This document shows positions 22,448 through 33,996 of a stretch of 64,000 nt of DNA, piece after piece (positions within the stretch are counted from its first letter, which is position 1; the number at the start of each line of letters is the position of its first letter). The translations under genes and the position numbers were made by a program. Location: positions 594,463 through 658,462 of the forward strand of contig SAUG01000052.1 of the NCBI GenBank assembly GCA_011316305.1, in the 5' to 3' direction. Source of the DNA: Rusavskia elegans (lineage: Eukaryota; Ascomycota; Lecanoromycetes; Teloschistales; Teloschistaceae). The notes under the pieces were generated by a model, which saw only the letters and a program-made list of their open reading frames with translations, searched no databases and was not told the origin of the DNA.

Positions 22448-25400
22448 ATGGTCTGCGCCCAATCACTACCATGGAGGTCTGCTCTCCGCAGCGCTCGACG
22501 GAGCAGTCTTCGAAGAATACAGGTCCTCCAACCTCAACCACTTATCTCTTTACTTCCAGTAGCGGCCTACTCAGCAGTACCAAGATCACGTAAATCGCCA
22601 CAGAACCTTTTCACTGCCTCGACGTCCCGCCCTTTCGCCACATCACCTGCACGACGAAAAGATCTTCCCCCTGACGACGTGCCCGACCCCATCCCACTCA
22701 AAGAAGACGGCCAGACCGAAAGCCAGACCCCGATAAACGAGTCTACAAGCAAGTCAGAAGAGTCCGTTGAAGCGAAGAAAGTCCCTGAGACGCCACCATC
22801 GAGTTCTACAGCAGCGGGCAGCACTAGCAATGCAAAAGGTGGCAGTGGAGCCGGCAGTGGCGGCGAGTCTGGAGGTGGAGACGGCGGCAGGAAAGGGGGG
22901 AGGAAGATCTCCAATGAGCGAGCTATCCAGAAACCATCCGTTCCCGAAGTCTACCCACAAGTCATGGCCATACCAATAGCGAAGCGACCGCTGTTCCCCG
23001 GGTTTTACAAAGCCGTCACAATCCGTGACCCAAATGTGGCCCGGGCCATCCAAGAGATGATGCGAAGAGGTCAACAATACGTGGGCGCGTTCCTGTTCAA
23101 GGATGAGGCGTCCGACAAGGATGTCATTGAGAGCATGGATGACGTTCATGATGTTGGAGTCTTTGCACAGATTACCAGTGCTTTCCCCGTGAACGGCGAA
23201 GAACACAGCTTGACAGCCGTCCTATACCCGCACCGAAGAATCAAGATGTCAAGGCTCATCCCGCCGAACGAGGTCACGAACAAAAGCCCATCAAATGGTT
23301 CGAAGGTGGCGTCGGTAGTTGACATCAAACCTGTCGAAGACCAAACAAAGAAAGACACAATTTCGATAGACAAGTCGGGCGATGTGGTTGCCAGTTTTGA
23401 AGAGTCCAGTACTGCTCGTCCAATTAGGGACGTACAGCCCTATGAGCCAACAGCCTTCCTGCGGGAGTTTCCTGTCAGTCTAGTCGATGTGGATAACCTG
23501 GTCGAAGAGGCCTATGACAAGAAAGATCCTGTGATCAAAGCTGTGACGAGCGAGCTCGTCAATGTCTTCAAGGATGTCGCAAACCTCAACCATCTGTTCC
23601 GAGATCAGATATCAACCTTCTCAATGAGTCAATCCGCCGGTAATATCTTGGAAGAGCCTGGAAAGCTGGCAGACTTTGCGGCTGCAGTTTCTGCGGGCGA
23701 AATCCGGGAGCTGCAAGATGTCCTCGAGACGATGAATGTACAAGAGCGGCTGTCGAAGGCTTTGATGGTTTTGAAGAAAGAGCTGATGAATGCACAACTG
23801 CAAGCCAAGATCTCGAAAGATGTTGAGAGCAAGATCCAAAAGCGACAGCGGGAATACTGGCTGATGGAGCAGATGAAAGGCATTCGTCGGGAGCTAGGGA
23901 TTGAATCAGACGGCAAAGACAAGATGGTGGAGAAATTCAAAGAGAAGGCAAGCAAGCTTGCGATGCCAGAGGCCGTCCAAAAGGTGTTTGAAGAGGAACT
24001 CAATAAGCTAGCACATATAGAACCTGCGGCGTCCGAGTTCAACGTCACGAGGAATTATCTCGACTGGCTAACACAAATACCATGGGGTCAGCAAAGTGCC
24101 GAGAACTTCGGTATCAAGAACGCAATGACTGTCTTGGATGAGGACCACCACGGATTGAAAGATGTCAAAGATCGTATTCTGGAGTTTATCGCAGTTGGCA
24201 AGTTACGAGGGACTGTCGAGGGCAAAATTCTGTGCTTTGTTGGTCCTCCTGGTGTGGGTAAAACGAGCATCGGGAAATCGATAGCACGTGCTCTTAACAG
24301 GCAATACTATCGCTTCAGCGTGGGTGGTTTGACAGATGTTGCCGAGATCAAAGGGCATCGAAGGACATATGTCGGAGCATTACCTGGTCGCATCATCCAA
24401 GCCCTCAAGAAATGTCAAACAGAGAACCCGTTAATCCTTATTGATGAGGTCGACAAGATTGGACGTGGCCATCAAGGCGACCCTTCCTCGGCCCTTCTCG
24501 AGCTCCTTGATCCAGAACAGAACAACTCCTTCCTTGACCACTATCTCGACGTCCCGGTAGACCTTTCCAAAGTCCTCTTCGTCTGCACCGCCAACATGAC
24601 CGACACCATTCCCCGACCCCTCCTCGACCGCATGGAGATGATCGAACTCTCAGGCTATGTTGCCGACGAGAAGATGGCCATAGCAGAACGTTATCTTTCC
24701 CCCGCCGCCAAAGAGCTTTCGGGTCTTAAAGACGTTGCCGTCAACCTCGACAAAGCCGCCATAGAAGAACTCATCAAATCCTACTGCCGCGAATCCGGCG
24801 TCCGCAACCTGAAGAAGCAAATCGAGAAAGTCTACCGCAAATCCGCCCTCAACATCATCCGCGATGTCGGCGAAGGCGATGACACCCCACTCGCCGAATC
24901 TAACGCCCTCACGGAAGAAGGCAAGAAAGCACAAGAAGAGTCGGAGAAGAACAAGGAGAAGACGGATGTTAAAATTACACCGGACGCTATCGAGAAGGAA
25001 ACAACGCCCACTCCACGCGTACAACTCAAAGTCCCGGATTCAGTCAACATCACCATCGATCGCTCCAACCTAAAAGATTACGTCGGCCCCCCCGTTTTCA
25101 CCTCCGACCGCCTCTACGAAACCACTCCTCCCGGCGTCGCCATGGGTCTAGCATGGACATCCATGGGCGGCGCAGCCTTGTACGTCGAATCAATCCTCGA
25201 GAACGCCCTTTCCGCTTCCTCCCGCCCGGGCCTCGAACGAACCGGCAATTTAAAAACCGTAATGAAAGAATCTACCCTCATCGCCTACAGTTTCGCAAAA
25301 GGCCTGCTGGCGCAGAAATTCCCAAACAACAAGTTCTTTGAAAAAGCGAAAGTGCATCTGCATTGTCCGGAAGGGGCGGTGCAGAAGGATGGACCGAGCG

Positions 25401-25880
25401 CGGGTGTCACGATGGCGACGAGTTTGCTGTCTCTGGCTCTGGGGAGAGGTGTCGGGCCTACTGTGGCTATGACGGGCGAGTTGACGGTTACGGGGAAGGT
25501 GTTGCGGATTGGGGGGCTCAGGGAAAAGACGGTGGCGGCGAGGAGGGCCGGGGCCGAGAGGATTATTTTCCCAATGGATAACATGAGTGACTGGATTGAG
25601 TTGCCAGAGGTGAGTTTTCCTATCTCGTTCTCTGTGTGCCATGAAAAGGGCGGCTGTTCAGGGGACGTGTTGTGGGAAAGACGAAGGGCTAATGGAGATG
25701 GTGCAGAACATCAAAGAGGGCATCCAAGGCCATGCCGCGAGCTGGTATTCCGATATCTTCGACCTCGTCTTCCCCGATCTAGACCACGACCTCGCGAACA
25801 ACATGTGGAAAAAACAGCTCAAGGAGCCGAAGAAAAGAAAAGATCAGGATGATAACAACTCTTCGGACGACCACGACTGA
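22448..25880 (+). CDS. PIM1: Mitochondrial Lon protease homolog (ATP-dependent)
   Basis: Two exons, 22448-25609 and 25707-25880, give 1111 aa; the 97-nt intron has GTGAGT and GCAG and joins SDWIELPE to NIKEGIQGH as in other fungal Lon proteins. ATG 22448 starts an Arg-rich, amphipathic mitochondrial presequence (LPWRSALRSARRSSLRR), followed by a low-complexity Ser/Gly linker (about residues 75-150). Then come the Lon N-terminal substrate domain (about 165-400), a coiled coil, the AAA+ module (Walker A GPPGVGKTS at about 599-607; Walker B LILIDEVDK) and the Ser-Lys protease domain (Ser984 in KDGPSAGV; Lys1027 in GLREKTVAA). It degrades misfolded and oxidised matrix proteins and supports mtDNA maintenance. 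All catalytic residues are present and the length is normal. Confidence 0.97.
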
Positions 25881-28800
25881 GCCCACATCCATTCCCGTCT
25901 CCATCTGCATTACGGCGTTCTCTCCGGCTGACTGAAATTTCTCCTCCCTTTCTTTTTGGCGTGGGCATCGCGACTGGCGTAGCGAAATGATTTAGGGACC
26001 GGGGATTCGGGGATACGGGTGCTTGTCCAATGTTGTGTTGTCCGTGGAGAGGAATGGATAGTATAGAGCCTGCCCTCCCATACTGCTACGGATCTTCTTT
26101 TTGGGCCGTGTCATGTATGGTTGGCGGGATAGATCCTGCAGTCTTTCTCCGCTCTTTCTTGGTGTTGTATATAAAAGAGGGGTTGCCATGCTATCGACTG
26201 TATATAGATTCATGTGTTCCGCTAATGGAATATGTATTGATGAATCGTTCTTCTTTGGAAATGGAGCAGTAATGGCCATGATAGTGACGGCGATGGTGGT
26301 GGTGGAGGAAGAGGAGGAGTAGGAGGAGAACAATGGAGAAAAAAAGGGAGTGTAGGACAGGAAACCGTCCCCGTATATTTGTTTTCCATCTACGTACAAA
26401 GCACCTTTCAAAAATAAAGATACTCGGCGTCTGGAATGTAGGTAGAATGTCTCGTCCTCATTACCCCAAATTTCCCTTACAGCTTTTGCTTTCCGCTGCA
26501 TTCTTGAGGTCGCGCTGTTGGTCCACTACAGCAGAGGAAGTGTACGACGACGGTGCCGTTAACCGCTCGCTCGTCCGAAACGAGAACAACGCCTCTAGCA
26601 CACCCTCTCCTCACAATTGTCTTGTGAAACGAGTGATCCAATTCGGTTTTCGTTGCCTGGGACACGGTCGATGTTGGATCTTGCGTCGCAAAAAGCGGTC
26701 TGATAGTCTCGCGAGCTGAGTGATCTGGTGCCTGGCGCATGCGCGTTCCCGTGCTGAGGGAATCCGTACCGCGATTGTGTTTGTGGCCACCGCCTCTTGC
26801 TTGCGTACGCGCCTGTGGAGGCGGTTTCAGTGAGGTACATACGTGGTGCGGTCACGGCGGGAGTGGAGTGGCTGTGTGACGGGAAGAGGAAGGGTGAGAA
26901 TGAGGATTCGAAGGGCGGTGAGTTTTGTGTAGCGTAGTTTTGGCTCCGCCTGTTGCCGTTGATGACGAGAAGGGTTGCGCGTAGGGATTATGGGACTGGT
27001 TTGGTTGGGTGTCCGAATGCGCGTAAGATTTGTTGTTGCTTTGGTGATTGCCAGTGGGTCAGGAGTGTAGCGTTGTCAGTCAGACGGGTGTTCGGTAGGA
27101 GGTCCTTTGCTTCGGGAATGGATTATTCTCTATTCAGTGGTTTTATGTTTGTGTTTAGTCTCTTGCACACCTTGTCAATGGATACGGTGTGTTCACACAC
27201 GAACGCTTGAATTGCGTTGTAAGCAAGGCGGCAGATGAAGATAAGCAATGAAACAAGGAGACGGTGGTCAGAGACAGCGACGACGCATTGTGAAGTCCAG
27301 GAGACATCCCAGAGCATGCTGGCCAGGAACCTATAAGCTTAACCTTCGTGTTTGGAGGGTAATATGGAGCCCTAGCCCATGTAGTCTTGCTCGGTCAAGT
27401 CAGTGCTCAACCGGAGCTAAACACGTTGGAGAATCCGTGCTAGGGGTTGCGGAGGGCAAGCATTGTCAACCCCCCGATTGGTACGACGTGCCATCGTAGC
27501 AACTTTCCAGCCATCAAGAGCGCCCAAAAACGGAGACGAAACACGCTCTCAGGCTTTTTCATCAGGTGGAACCGTATCCGGCCCCCCCATAGATTCCATC
27601 CAGGAGTATCAGTTTCTTGCTCGAAACGACAGTGATGCAGATGGTATAGATCCGAATTACCCGCTACAGAAACGAGTCTGACGGTACAAACGACGATTTG
27701 GTAAGCTCTTTAGCCTGCAATGCATACTGGTCGTTATGAGATTCTTACCATCAGTCTACCCACAAGGAACGACTGGACGACGATCTCGATGCAGGCGGAG
27801 AAGAAAATACTTACTCGAATAATACCTACGTTGACCACTAGCGATTCCCCTGTCGCGTTATCCTCATTGTGTTGCGATGAAGGATAATGTCCCAGAAAGA
27901 AGTGCTGGGAAGGCCGATTGGATGATACCTTGACTGCCGCGTGGCCGAGGGCTACGGCTTAAACCCTCTTCGGTGAGACTCTTGGGTATCTTGATGCCCA
28001 AAGCCCAAGCGCCGATGCCTAAAGGATTGGGTGGAGGGCCTACCTTAACCAAGTAGTCTTGTTCTCGACTCAGGTGGCTCCTAGTCTCTTTAACACCAGA
28101 TCTGTACGAGTTGTGGGGAGTTTGGCAGCGCCAACGTAGAAGGCAATCCCCTGATGATGGGTAGGCTCCGCATTTTCCAAAATGCATCATCGCCAATCTG
28201 TATTCCTTCGACCGCCATGACGCTGACCTTCGGTGGTGAGCTAAGCCATGTTGGAATTTTCCATGCCATCGTAGGGGATTTGTGGGATATCTTCCGACGT
28301 TAGATAATACTAGGTCTGAACGATTTCTAAGGATGGTAAGCTGTGCATCGATGAGCACGGTCCTACCTATCGTGGGATCCATTCAACAGTGAGTTGCTGG
28401 TCTGATACTCAAGCCGCTGACTGTAGTGACTGCCTTGACGTATCCGCAGCACAACAGTCAGCCCGGCTGCCAAGCTGTTCACATGCTGGTTGCTTTGCGG
28501 CTGCACGCTTGTGCCTTCCGAACGGTCAATCTTGCATGGAATGCACGGTCAACCAAAGTATCCTTGCATGACGACCGGTTGCAGTCCATTGAGAAATCGG
28601 GCAAGAACGGTGGTTTTGGTACATCATGTGTATGCTGAAGGTCGAGGATTGATCGTTAGCACTTGCATTAGGCGTCTCCAACGGCGTGCCAGAGTACAAG
28701 TTCGACATTCTGATCCGGGGAGACAAACATCGGCTTGGCTCGCAAGAACGGTTGAAGGATGGATCCATGCACAACGGGCGCGTGCAGTCCTAATCGCGGG

Positions 28801-29994
28801 CCGCCAGTCAGGAGTGAAAAGGATGCTTATGCCGTGATAGCACCGACGACAGCAAATACCGTTTCCAACGGGGAGCCCTGCAGCGGTTGAGGCAGTGGTG
28901 CCGAGTTAGGGAAAAACGTAGAAAAGCGAGGTCGTTCGAAAGGTGCCACGAAGGCCAGGCTAATGCAATACCATGCAGTCGACTTCAAAAACAGACGAGA
29001 CAGAACGGAAGGAAAGCAAAACCGTCCGGACATCAGTGCCCGAGACGGCAGACAACCATTTCGTAAGGACACCAATCGACTCCCTGTCAGGGAAAAGACG
29101 GAGGTGATTCTTCAACGCAACCCGACCGTTCAGGAACAGCCATGAGGTCATCAACATTGGGGAAGGTGAGAAAGGGAGAGGTCCCAAAAAGAGCGTGAAT
29201 TTGGTGGCAAGCGGGTGCTGTCAGAGAAGCTCGTTGCCACAGCGTGATGTTGCTGGAAAGAGCTGGAAGTGCGTTCAAATGAAACAGGATCTGTTGTGGT
29301 ACTTATTGATATTGGCTGTGGCCACCCGGTTCCGGTAGGGATGCAGCTGAAGGGAATACGGGCATGACCGTATTGGTAGTGGTCCGGGTGTGTATGTACG
29401 AAGGGGACGTAAACAAGGGGATCGATCAAGACAACAGAGAGGTCATGATTGACTGGTCCGCCTCGCACGGAGTAGTAGCTGTAAGAGTGATCCGATCTCA
29501 TTTCTCAGTGGATATCGATGATGACAGGCTGCGGTGGTTCTGATGGCGAGGCGCTCAGGTAGCTTTGCCTTGCATCTCGTCTCGCTCGGGGCGCAAAGAC
29601 GGTTAGTCTGAACATCGCCCAGACATCGCCCACACGACCTAGAACCCGAGTAATCGTTAGCCCGAAATCCACTCATCGAGGTACCGAGTGCGAACGGGAT
29701 CCCGCTAAACCGTCCTTCCCCTTCCCGCGACTACGACCTGAGGCTTCACCATTCCCGAAACGTCAGACGACTACATATCACTCAGCTCCGACAGTACTCC
29801 TTCTCTTTCACCCCCCGACTCTGGTCATTGCCTGTGCTACCTTTACCCATATGCAGCCGCGTCGACCCACGTAATCAACGACGACTACATGATCCGAGAC
29901 CTGCCCGGCCATTGGGAACCTTGCATGACACCTGCTCTGCTCTGGCTCATTCACCCATGACCCTCAAGAACACCTCTGTTACTCCATCACCCTT
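25881..29994. other. 4.1-kb intergenic region, no convincing gene
   Basis: Contains several open frames (for example 27864-28382 on the minus strand, about 172 codons from an ATG; 25992-26501 minus) but their translations are Ser/Arg/Pro-biased and match nothing I recognise. No tRNA or rRNA was seen. There is a GGT/GGA-rich microsatellite near 26,290-26,330. The right part may hold a long promoter or leader for the kinase-like gene at 29,995. Base composition is GC-balanced without RIP signs. An unrecognised spliced gene or long non-coding RNA cannot be excluded. Confidence 0.4.
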
Positions 29995-32442
29995 ATGGCC
30001 CTAACAATGGCCCCTCCGCTCTCACCGCCTTTGTCCGTGGAGTCGGAGAAGCTGGAGCACAAACAGCGCATGTGGCAACGCTTCAACATCGCCAGATGGC
30101 TCGGACGTGAAGAGCAGACCCCCTCTCAAGACGACGAGAGGAAAGATCCTCCGATCCTGCAACGCCCAGGTATCGCTCGACGTCTGTCGAGAAAGGTTGT
30201 CCCAGGTCTGCCGCGTCCTCCGACCTTCCGAAGACAGAATTCCGAGAAGAGGGAGCGACTCAAACCAGTCGAACCCACAATAATGGAGCGACGAGCTACC
30301 TCAGTAGGCCGTCGGAGAGCCCTCAGTGCCCGGCCTGCCTCACCTGTGCCCGGCTTCATGCCCAAACTGTCGGCTCCTGATGCGAGGGAGAGGGACCTTT
30401 CAAGCTCACGTCACACTCGGCGGGATACATGCCCGGGCGAATTGAACCTACACCTACTCTCCCTGGAGTCATCACATCAGCTTCCTCCACCTCCACCGCC
30501 CCCTCCGGCACCACCCGAGATGCATGATGATGAGCCCCCAAAATCCGAAGCTTCCTTCGATGGGCAAGTGGACGATGAGTTGAAGGACGATCTGGAGAAG
30601 AAGTGGATCCTTAATCTCAGCATGCACTTCCGAGATCATTCCCCACGCGAGAAGTTCTTCCTGACATACGCCGAGACGCCTCAGAAGTGGAGACGGATCA
30701 CCGTCTCGTGCGATTACCGTGACGCTCCCATTGACTCCCTCGAGCGCGACATACAAAGCCTTCAATTCCAGAGAGATAAGAGTGCCAGAATCTACGAGTC
30801 TATACGTGCATCCCTTGCTGACATACAGTTCTACGACACCGTCACCAACCTGAAGCTCGAGACGCGAGACGAACGACTGCATGTACACGTCACCGAAGAT
30901 GTCAACGAGATCATTCCATACCCAAGCGCCATTGCGCTGCGTTACCTCGACTGCAGACGTGTCAAAGAGGGTGATCTGTGCTTCGAAGCCCACATGTCGG
31001 GGTTTGTCTACAAAGTCAGTGTGGGCGGGCAGATCTTCATCAAGAAAGAGATACCTGGGCCGGATAGCGTTGACGAATTCCTGTACGAGATCAACGCTTT
31101 GGCGAAGCTGTCCGACTCCCACAATGTCGTCCAATTCCAAGGTCTCGTGACCGACGAGCACAATACCCTTGTGAAGGGTCTTCTCATCTCCTTCGCCGAG
31201 CAAGGCGCCCTCGTTGACATGCTTTACGATCACAAGGAAGAGAAGGAGCGGCTCTCATGGCCAAGAAGGGAGAGATGGGCCAAGCAGATAGTACAAGGTC
31301 TGGCTGACATCCACGAAGCGGGCTTCGTGCAGGGCGACTTTACACTGTCCAATATTGTCATTGATGAGAACGACGAGGCAAGGATCATCGACATCAATCG
31401 AAGAGGATGTCCAATGGGCTGGGAACCACCGGAAATCTCTCGTCTGGTGGAAAGTAGCCAAAGGATCTCCATGTATATCGGGGTCAAGTCGGATTTGTTC
31501 CAGCTTGGCATGGTGCTATGGGCTTTGGCCCAAGGAGAGGACGAACCAGAGCGTCAAACCCGTCCGCTCTCCCTCCGTCATGCGTCGCCGGAAATACCAC
31601 AATATTACCGTGACCTGGTCGCCATTTTCCTTGATCCCCAGCCAAGGAACCGGATCGCTGCAAAGGACCTTGTTCCTACCTTCCCAGAAATGAGCAATGA
31701 TGATCTCCGGCCCATATCCGAGAGGCAGGCAGCGAGAATACTAAGTTCTTCTCACAAAGTCTACATCGACCGATCATTGCCGAATACCGACGACTACGAT
31801 GCGGATCAGGACAGCGTCGACTTCGAGGAGCCCACACCCAACGAACATACGTACTCGCACCGAAGAGGATCCATTGATCTTCCCTTCGACGGACCTGGCT
31901 CATGCGTTGTCACGCGACGAGGCAGAACCCCTCCTGTCAACATCTCCCACCTGTCTCTTCCAGATCGTCCTTCGGCGGATGAAGAGAACGGTGAAGAAGC
32001 ACAGATCGTACCAGTGTCGCCAACGGGGGAGCACCGATGGGAAGAGGTAGAAATGGATGGTACACCGTACCTCGTTCAGCGGGAATCCCTTGAACTCGAG
32101 GACTTCAAGAGAACGGGCCGGCTTCCAGAAGCCAAGCGGAGGAGCACACCTCATATCGACACCGACATAGGACGACAGTTCCACCACGTTGATTCAGGTT
32201 TGGCGGACATGGATGTTTTAAATGGGTTGAGACATCATAATTTCCATCACGTTGATTCTGGTTTGGCGGATATGGATTTGACCGGCGTCGGCGGGCATGA
32301 GAGTCTGTTAAGGCTTCACGAACTTCATGACGACGACGACGGCAATTTGGCGGCTACACCTCGTGGTGAAACAGACGACACGAAGGCGAAGCTTGACGAC
32401 AGGAAGACGAGTGACGGCATATCAAGGTCATGTGTAGCTTGA
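29995..32442 (+). CDS. Atypical protein kinase-like protein
   Basis: Intronless, 815 aa from ATG 29995 (a second in-frame ATG lies four codons later). Residues 1-195 are basic and disordered with a polyproline run (PPPPPPPPAPP). About 340-560 is a kinase fold: GQIFIKKEI (candidate beta-3 Lys near 350), a catalytic loop reading VQGDFTLSN instead of HRDxxxxN near 445-453, and DIN in place of DFG near 465. The loop Asp and Asn and the metal Asp are kept, but the HRD His/Arg and the DFG Phe/Gly are lost, so it may be a weak kinase or a pseudokinase. WEPPEI and SDLFQLGMVLWAL fit the activation-segment end and helix F. The C-terminal tail has two copies of FHHVDSGLADMD, 21 codons apart. I do not recognise an orthologue name. 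Confidence 0.85.
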   Translation: MALTMAPPLSPPLSVESEKLEHKQRMWQRFNIARWLGREEQTPSQDDERKDPPILQRPGIARRLSRKVVPGLPRPPTFRRQNSEKRERLKPVEPTIMERRATSVGRRRALSARPASPVPGFMPKLSAPDARERDLSSSRHTRRDTCPGELNLHLLSLESSHQLPPPPPPPPAPPEMHDDEPPKSEASFDGQVDDELKDDLEKKWILNLSMHFRDHSPREKFFLTYAETPQKWRRITVSCDYRDAPIDSLERDIQSLQFQRDKSARIYESIRASLADIQFYDTVTNLKLETRDERLHVHVTEDVNEIIPYPSAIALRYLDCRRVKEGDLCFEAHMSGFVYKVSVGGQIFIKKEIPGPDSVDEFLYEINALAKLSDSHNVVQFQGLVTDEHNTLVKGLLISFAEQGALVDMLYDHKEEKERLSWPRRERWAKQIVQGLADIHEAGFVQGDFTLSNIVIDENDEARIIDINRRGCPMGWEPPEISRLVESSQRISMYIGVKSDLFQLGMVLWALAQGEDEPERQTRPLSLRHASPEIPQYYRDLVAIFLDPQPRNRIAAKDLVPTFPEMSNDDLRPISERQAARILSSSHKVYIDRSLPNTDDYDADQDSVDFEEPTPNEHTYSHRRGSIDLPFDGPGSCVVTRRGRTPPVNISHLSLPDRPSADEENGEEAQIVPVSPTGEHRWEEVEMDGTPYLVQRESLELEDFKRTGRLPEAKRRSTPHIDTDIGRQFHHVDSGLADMDVLNGLRHHNFHHVDSGLADMDLTGVGGHESLLRLHELHDDDDGNLAATPRGETDDTKAKLDDRKTSDGISRSCVA
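32179..32277 (+). repeat. Short in-frame tandem-like repeat in the kinase-like gene
   Basis: Two copies of a 36-nt unit encoding FHHVDSGLADMD at 32,179-32,214 and 32,242-32,277. They differ only at synonymous positions, so the peptide is identical. Confidence 0.85.
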
Positions 32443-32771
32443 TCGACGACTTTCTTTGGTCATGCTGTAATAATACCGGAAGCATATCGGTATGTATCTA
32501 TAGGTGTCTTGGAATCATTTACATTACATCCACCGTGAGACCTTATTGTTTTGCATCCTGGAACGGGTCAATGCGTTTTGTCATTCAATATTGCCGATCG
32601 CATTTCCGGGTTTCATCGGATAATTCTTGCATGCTTTCCCCCTGAGCGGCCCGTGTTCTTCCTGCGACCGTGGAACGTACAAAGCAGGTACCACAGCCCT
32701 TAAATTTGCCTTGTGCTTTTTCATCAAGAATAATCTTGTTGCAGTCACAAAGGTGGCCAGCAACAGCGCTG
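32443..32771. other. Intergenic between tandem genes
   Basis: Downstream of the kinase-like gene and upstream of the secreted-protein gene, both on the plus strand. The downstream frame stays open to 32,670, but the signal peptide points to ATG 32,772 as the start. Nothing else was seen. Confidence 0.4.
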
Positions 32772-33996
32772 ATGGCGCATTATTGGTCGCGCTTCAATCG
32801 TTCTCTCCCACAATTCTCTATTCTTTGCCTCCTTTTCATCAACTTCACCACTGCTGCCCTACCAGATGACGCCGCAAGCTCTCTCCAAAGTAATGGGGTC
32901 ATATGCAGCAAAGGTCTCTTCGGCTCGCCTGCCGTCGATACGTGCAGGCAACAATTGTCTCGCCTTCCAGAAACCGACAATTACCAGTGGTTCGAATCAA
33001 TGTACGACTTTTCCCGGCAGTCGCCCGTGTTTCCTGATGAACCTTGCGTGGTCGAGATTGGCATTCTGCCAGGGGCTAGGAACAATGTCACGTGGAAAAC
33101 CATCACCAGTATCGCCAGCACGATCGTCGAGACATGTAGTGCCACTCCTGGAGCGCCGGGTGGATGGGGTGTCTACGGTACCAATCTCCCCTTTCCTCAC
33201 CTTCCGGGCCCTGCAATGAAACAGGGCATCCGACTAACAAAACCTGCAATACACATAGCGGACATTTATATCTTCATATACGAGCCTATCAACTCAACGG
33301 CGGCGGTGAAAAAGTCTGGATCTAGAGATTCTACCAGCGGGGAGACTGTCGATGTTGGCTCGCCCGATGATTCTCCACCCTCAACTACGGGTACTACTGC
33401 TGCAGCGGCCGCAGCGACCACAACGCCAGCCCACGTAGCAGAGATGTCAGCACAGGAAGTCGCGTACTACAAAGGATCGTTCTGGGGCCGAACACATTCG
33501 TTTGCTGGGAAGAGTTCATTAGCCATCACTGTTTATGTAAGTCATGGCTCCAATGCTTATCCCTCTCAGATACTGCCCCCTCTTGGTCTTTATCAGATAG
33601 ATACTTTCTCCTCGGGCCTTCCAATATTTTCATGCACATGTCTGTGAGGGATGCTAATTCGGTATAGCAACTACCTTTCTTCCAAGTGACACAGCAGTGG
33701 CAATATCCGGCTGAGGTCTATGCAGAGTATACGCCAGAAGAGGAGAGGTGTTGCACGGATACTCCGCCGCAGTGCGTGAGTGATGAGGAGTGCTGCCAGA
33801 CTGCGGGATGTGTGTTCCGTATCGTGGACGCTAGGTATGTAACCAATTTCTCTACTCTTCTTTCATCTTGTCTGGTGCGAGAGGGGAATTGCGGCAATGC
33901 TCCCTGAGTATATGTAACGTGCGCTGTGTATCTGTATCTTCCAGTCACCGTGATCCTCTCTCTTGTGTTTATCTAAAGCGTCTTCCGCTCTTATAA
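32772..33996 (+). CDS. Secreted Cys-rich protein, unknown function
   Basis: Exons 32772-33536, 33668-33834 and 33945-33996 give about 327 aa. Introns use GTAAGT..TATAG and GTATGT..TTCCAG. I chose ATG 32772 because it opens a clear signal peptide (SLPQFSILCLLFINFTTAALP); the frame itself extends further upstream. The mature part has a Thr/Ser/Ala-rich linker (STTGTTAAAAAATTTPA) and a Cys-dense motif in exon 2 (ERCCTDTPPQCVSDEECCQTAGC), plus N-glycosylation sequons, which together suggest an extracellular or cell-wall protein. The last exon is uncertain: a coding-like frame at 34,066-34,263 (FTIKSALNSTGRGLQKVC..) may be a true 3' exon instead of the stop at 33,994. I recognise no named family. 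Confidence 0.65.

Noticed and set aside
22189..22593. Open frame overlapping the 5' end of the Lon gene
   Set aside because: It is out of frame with Lon and shows no family resemblance; probably leader and shadow sequence.
27864..28382. 172-codon minus-strand open frame from an ATG
   Set aside because: Composition is Ser/Arg/Pro-biased with no motif or family resemblance; long frames occur by chance in GC-balanced DNA.
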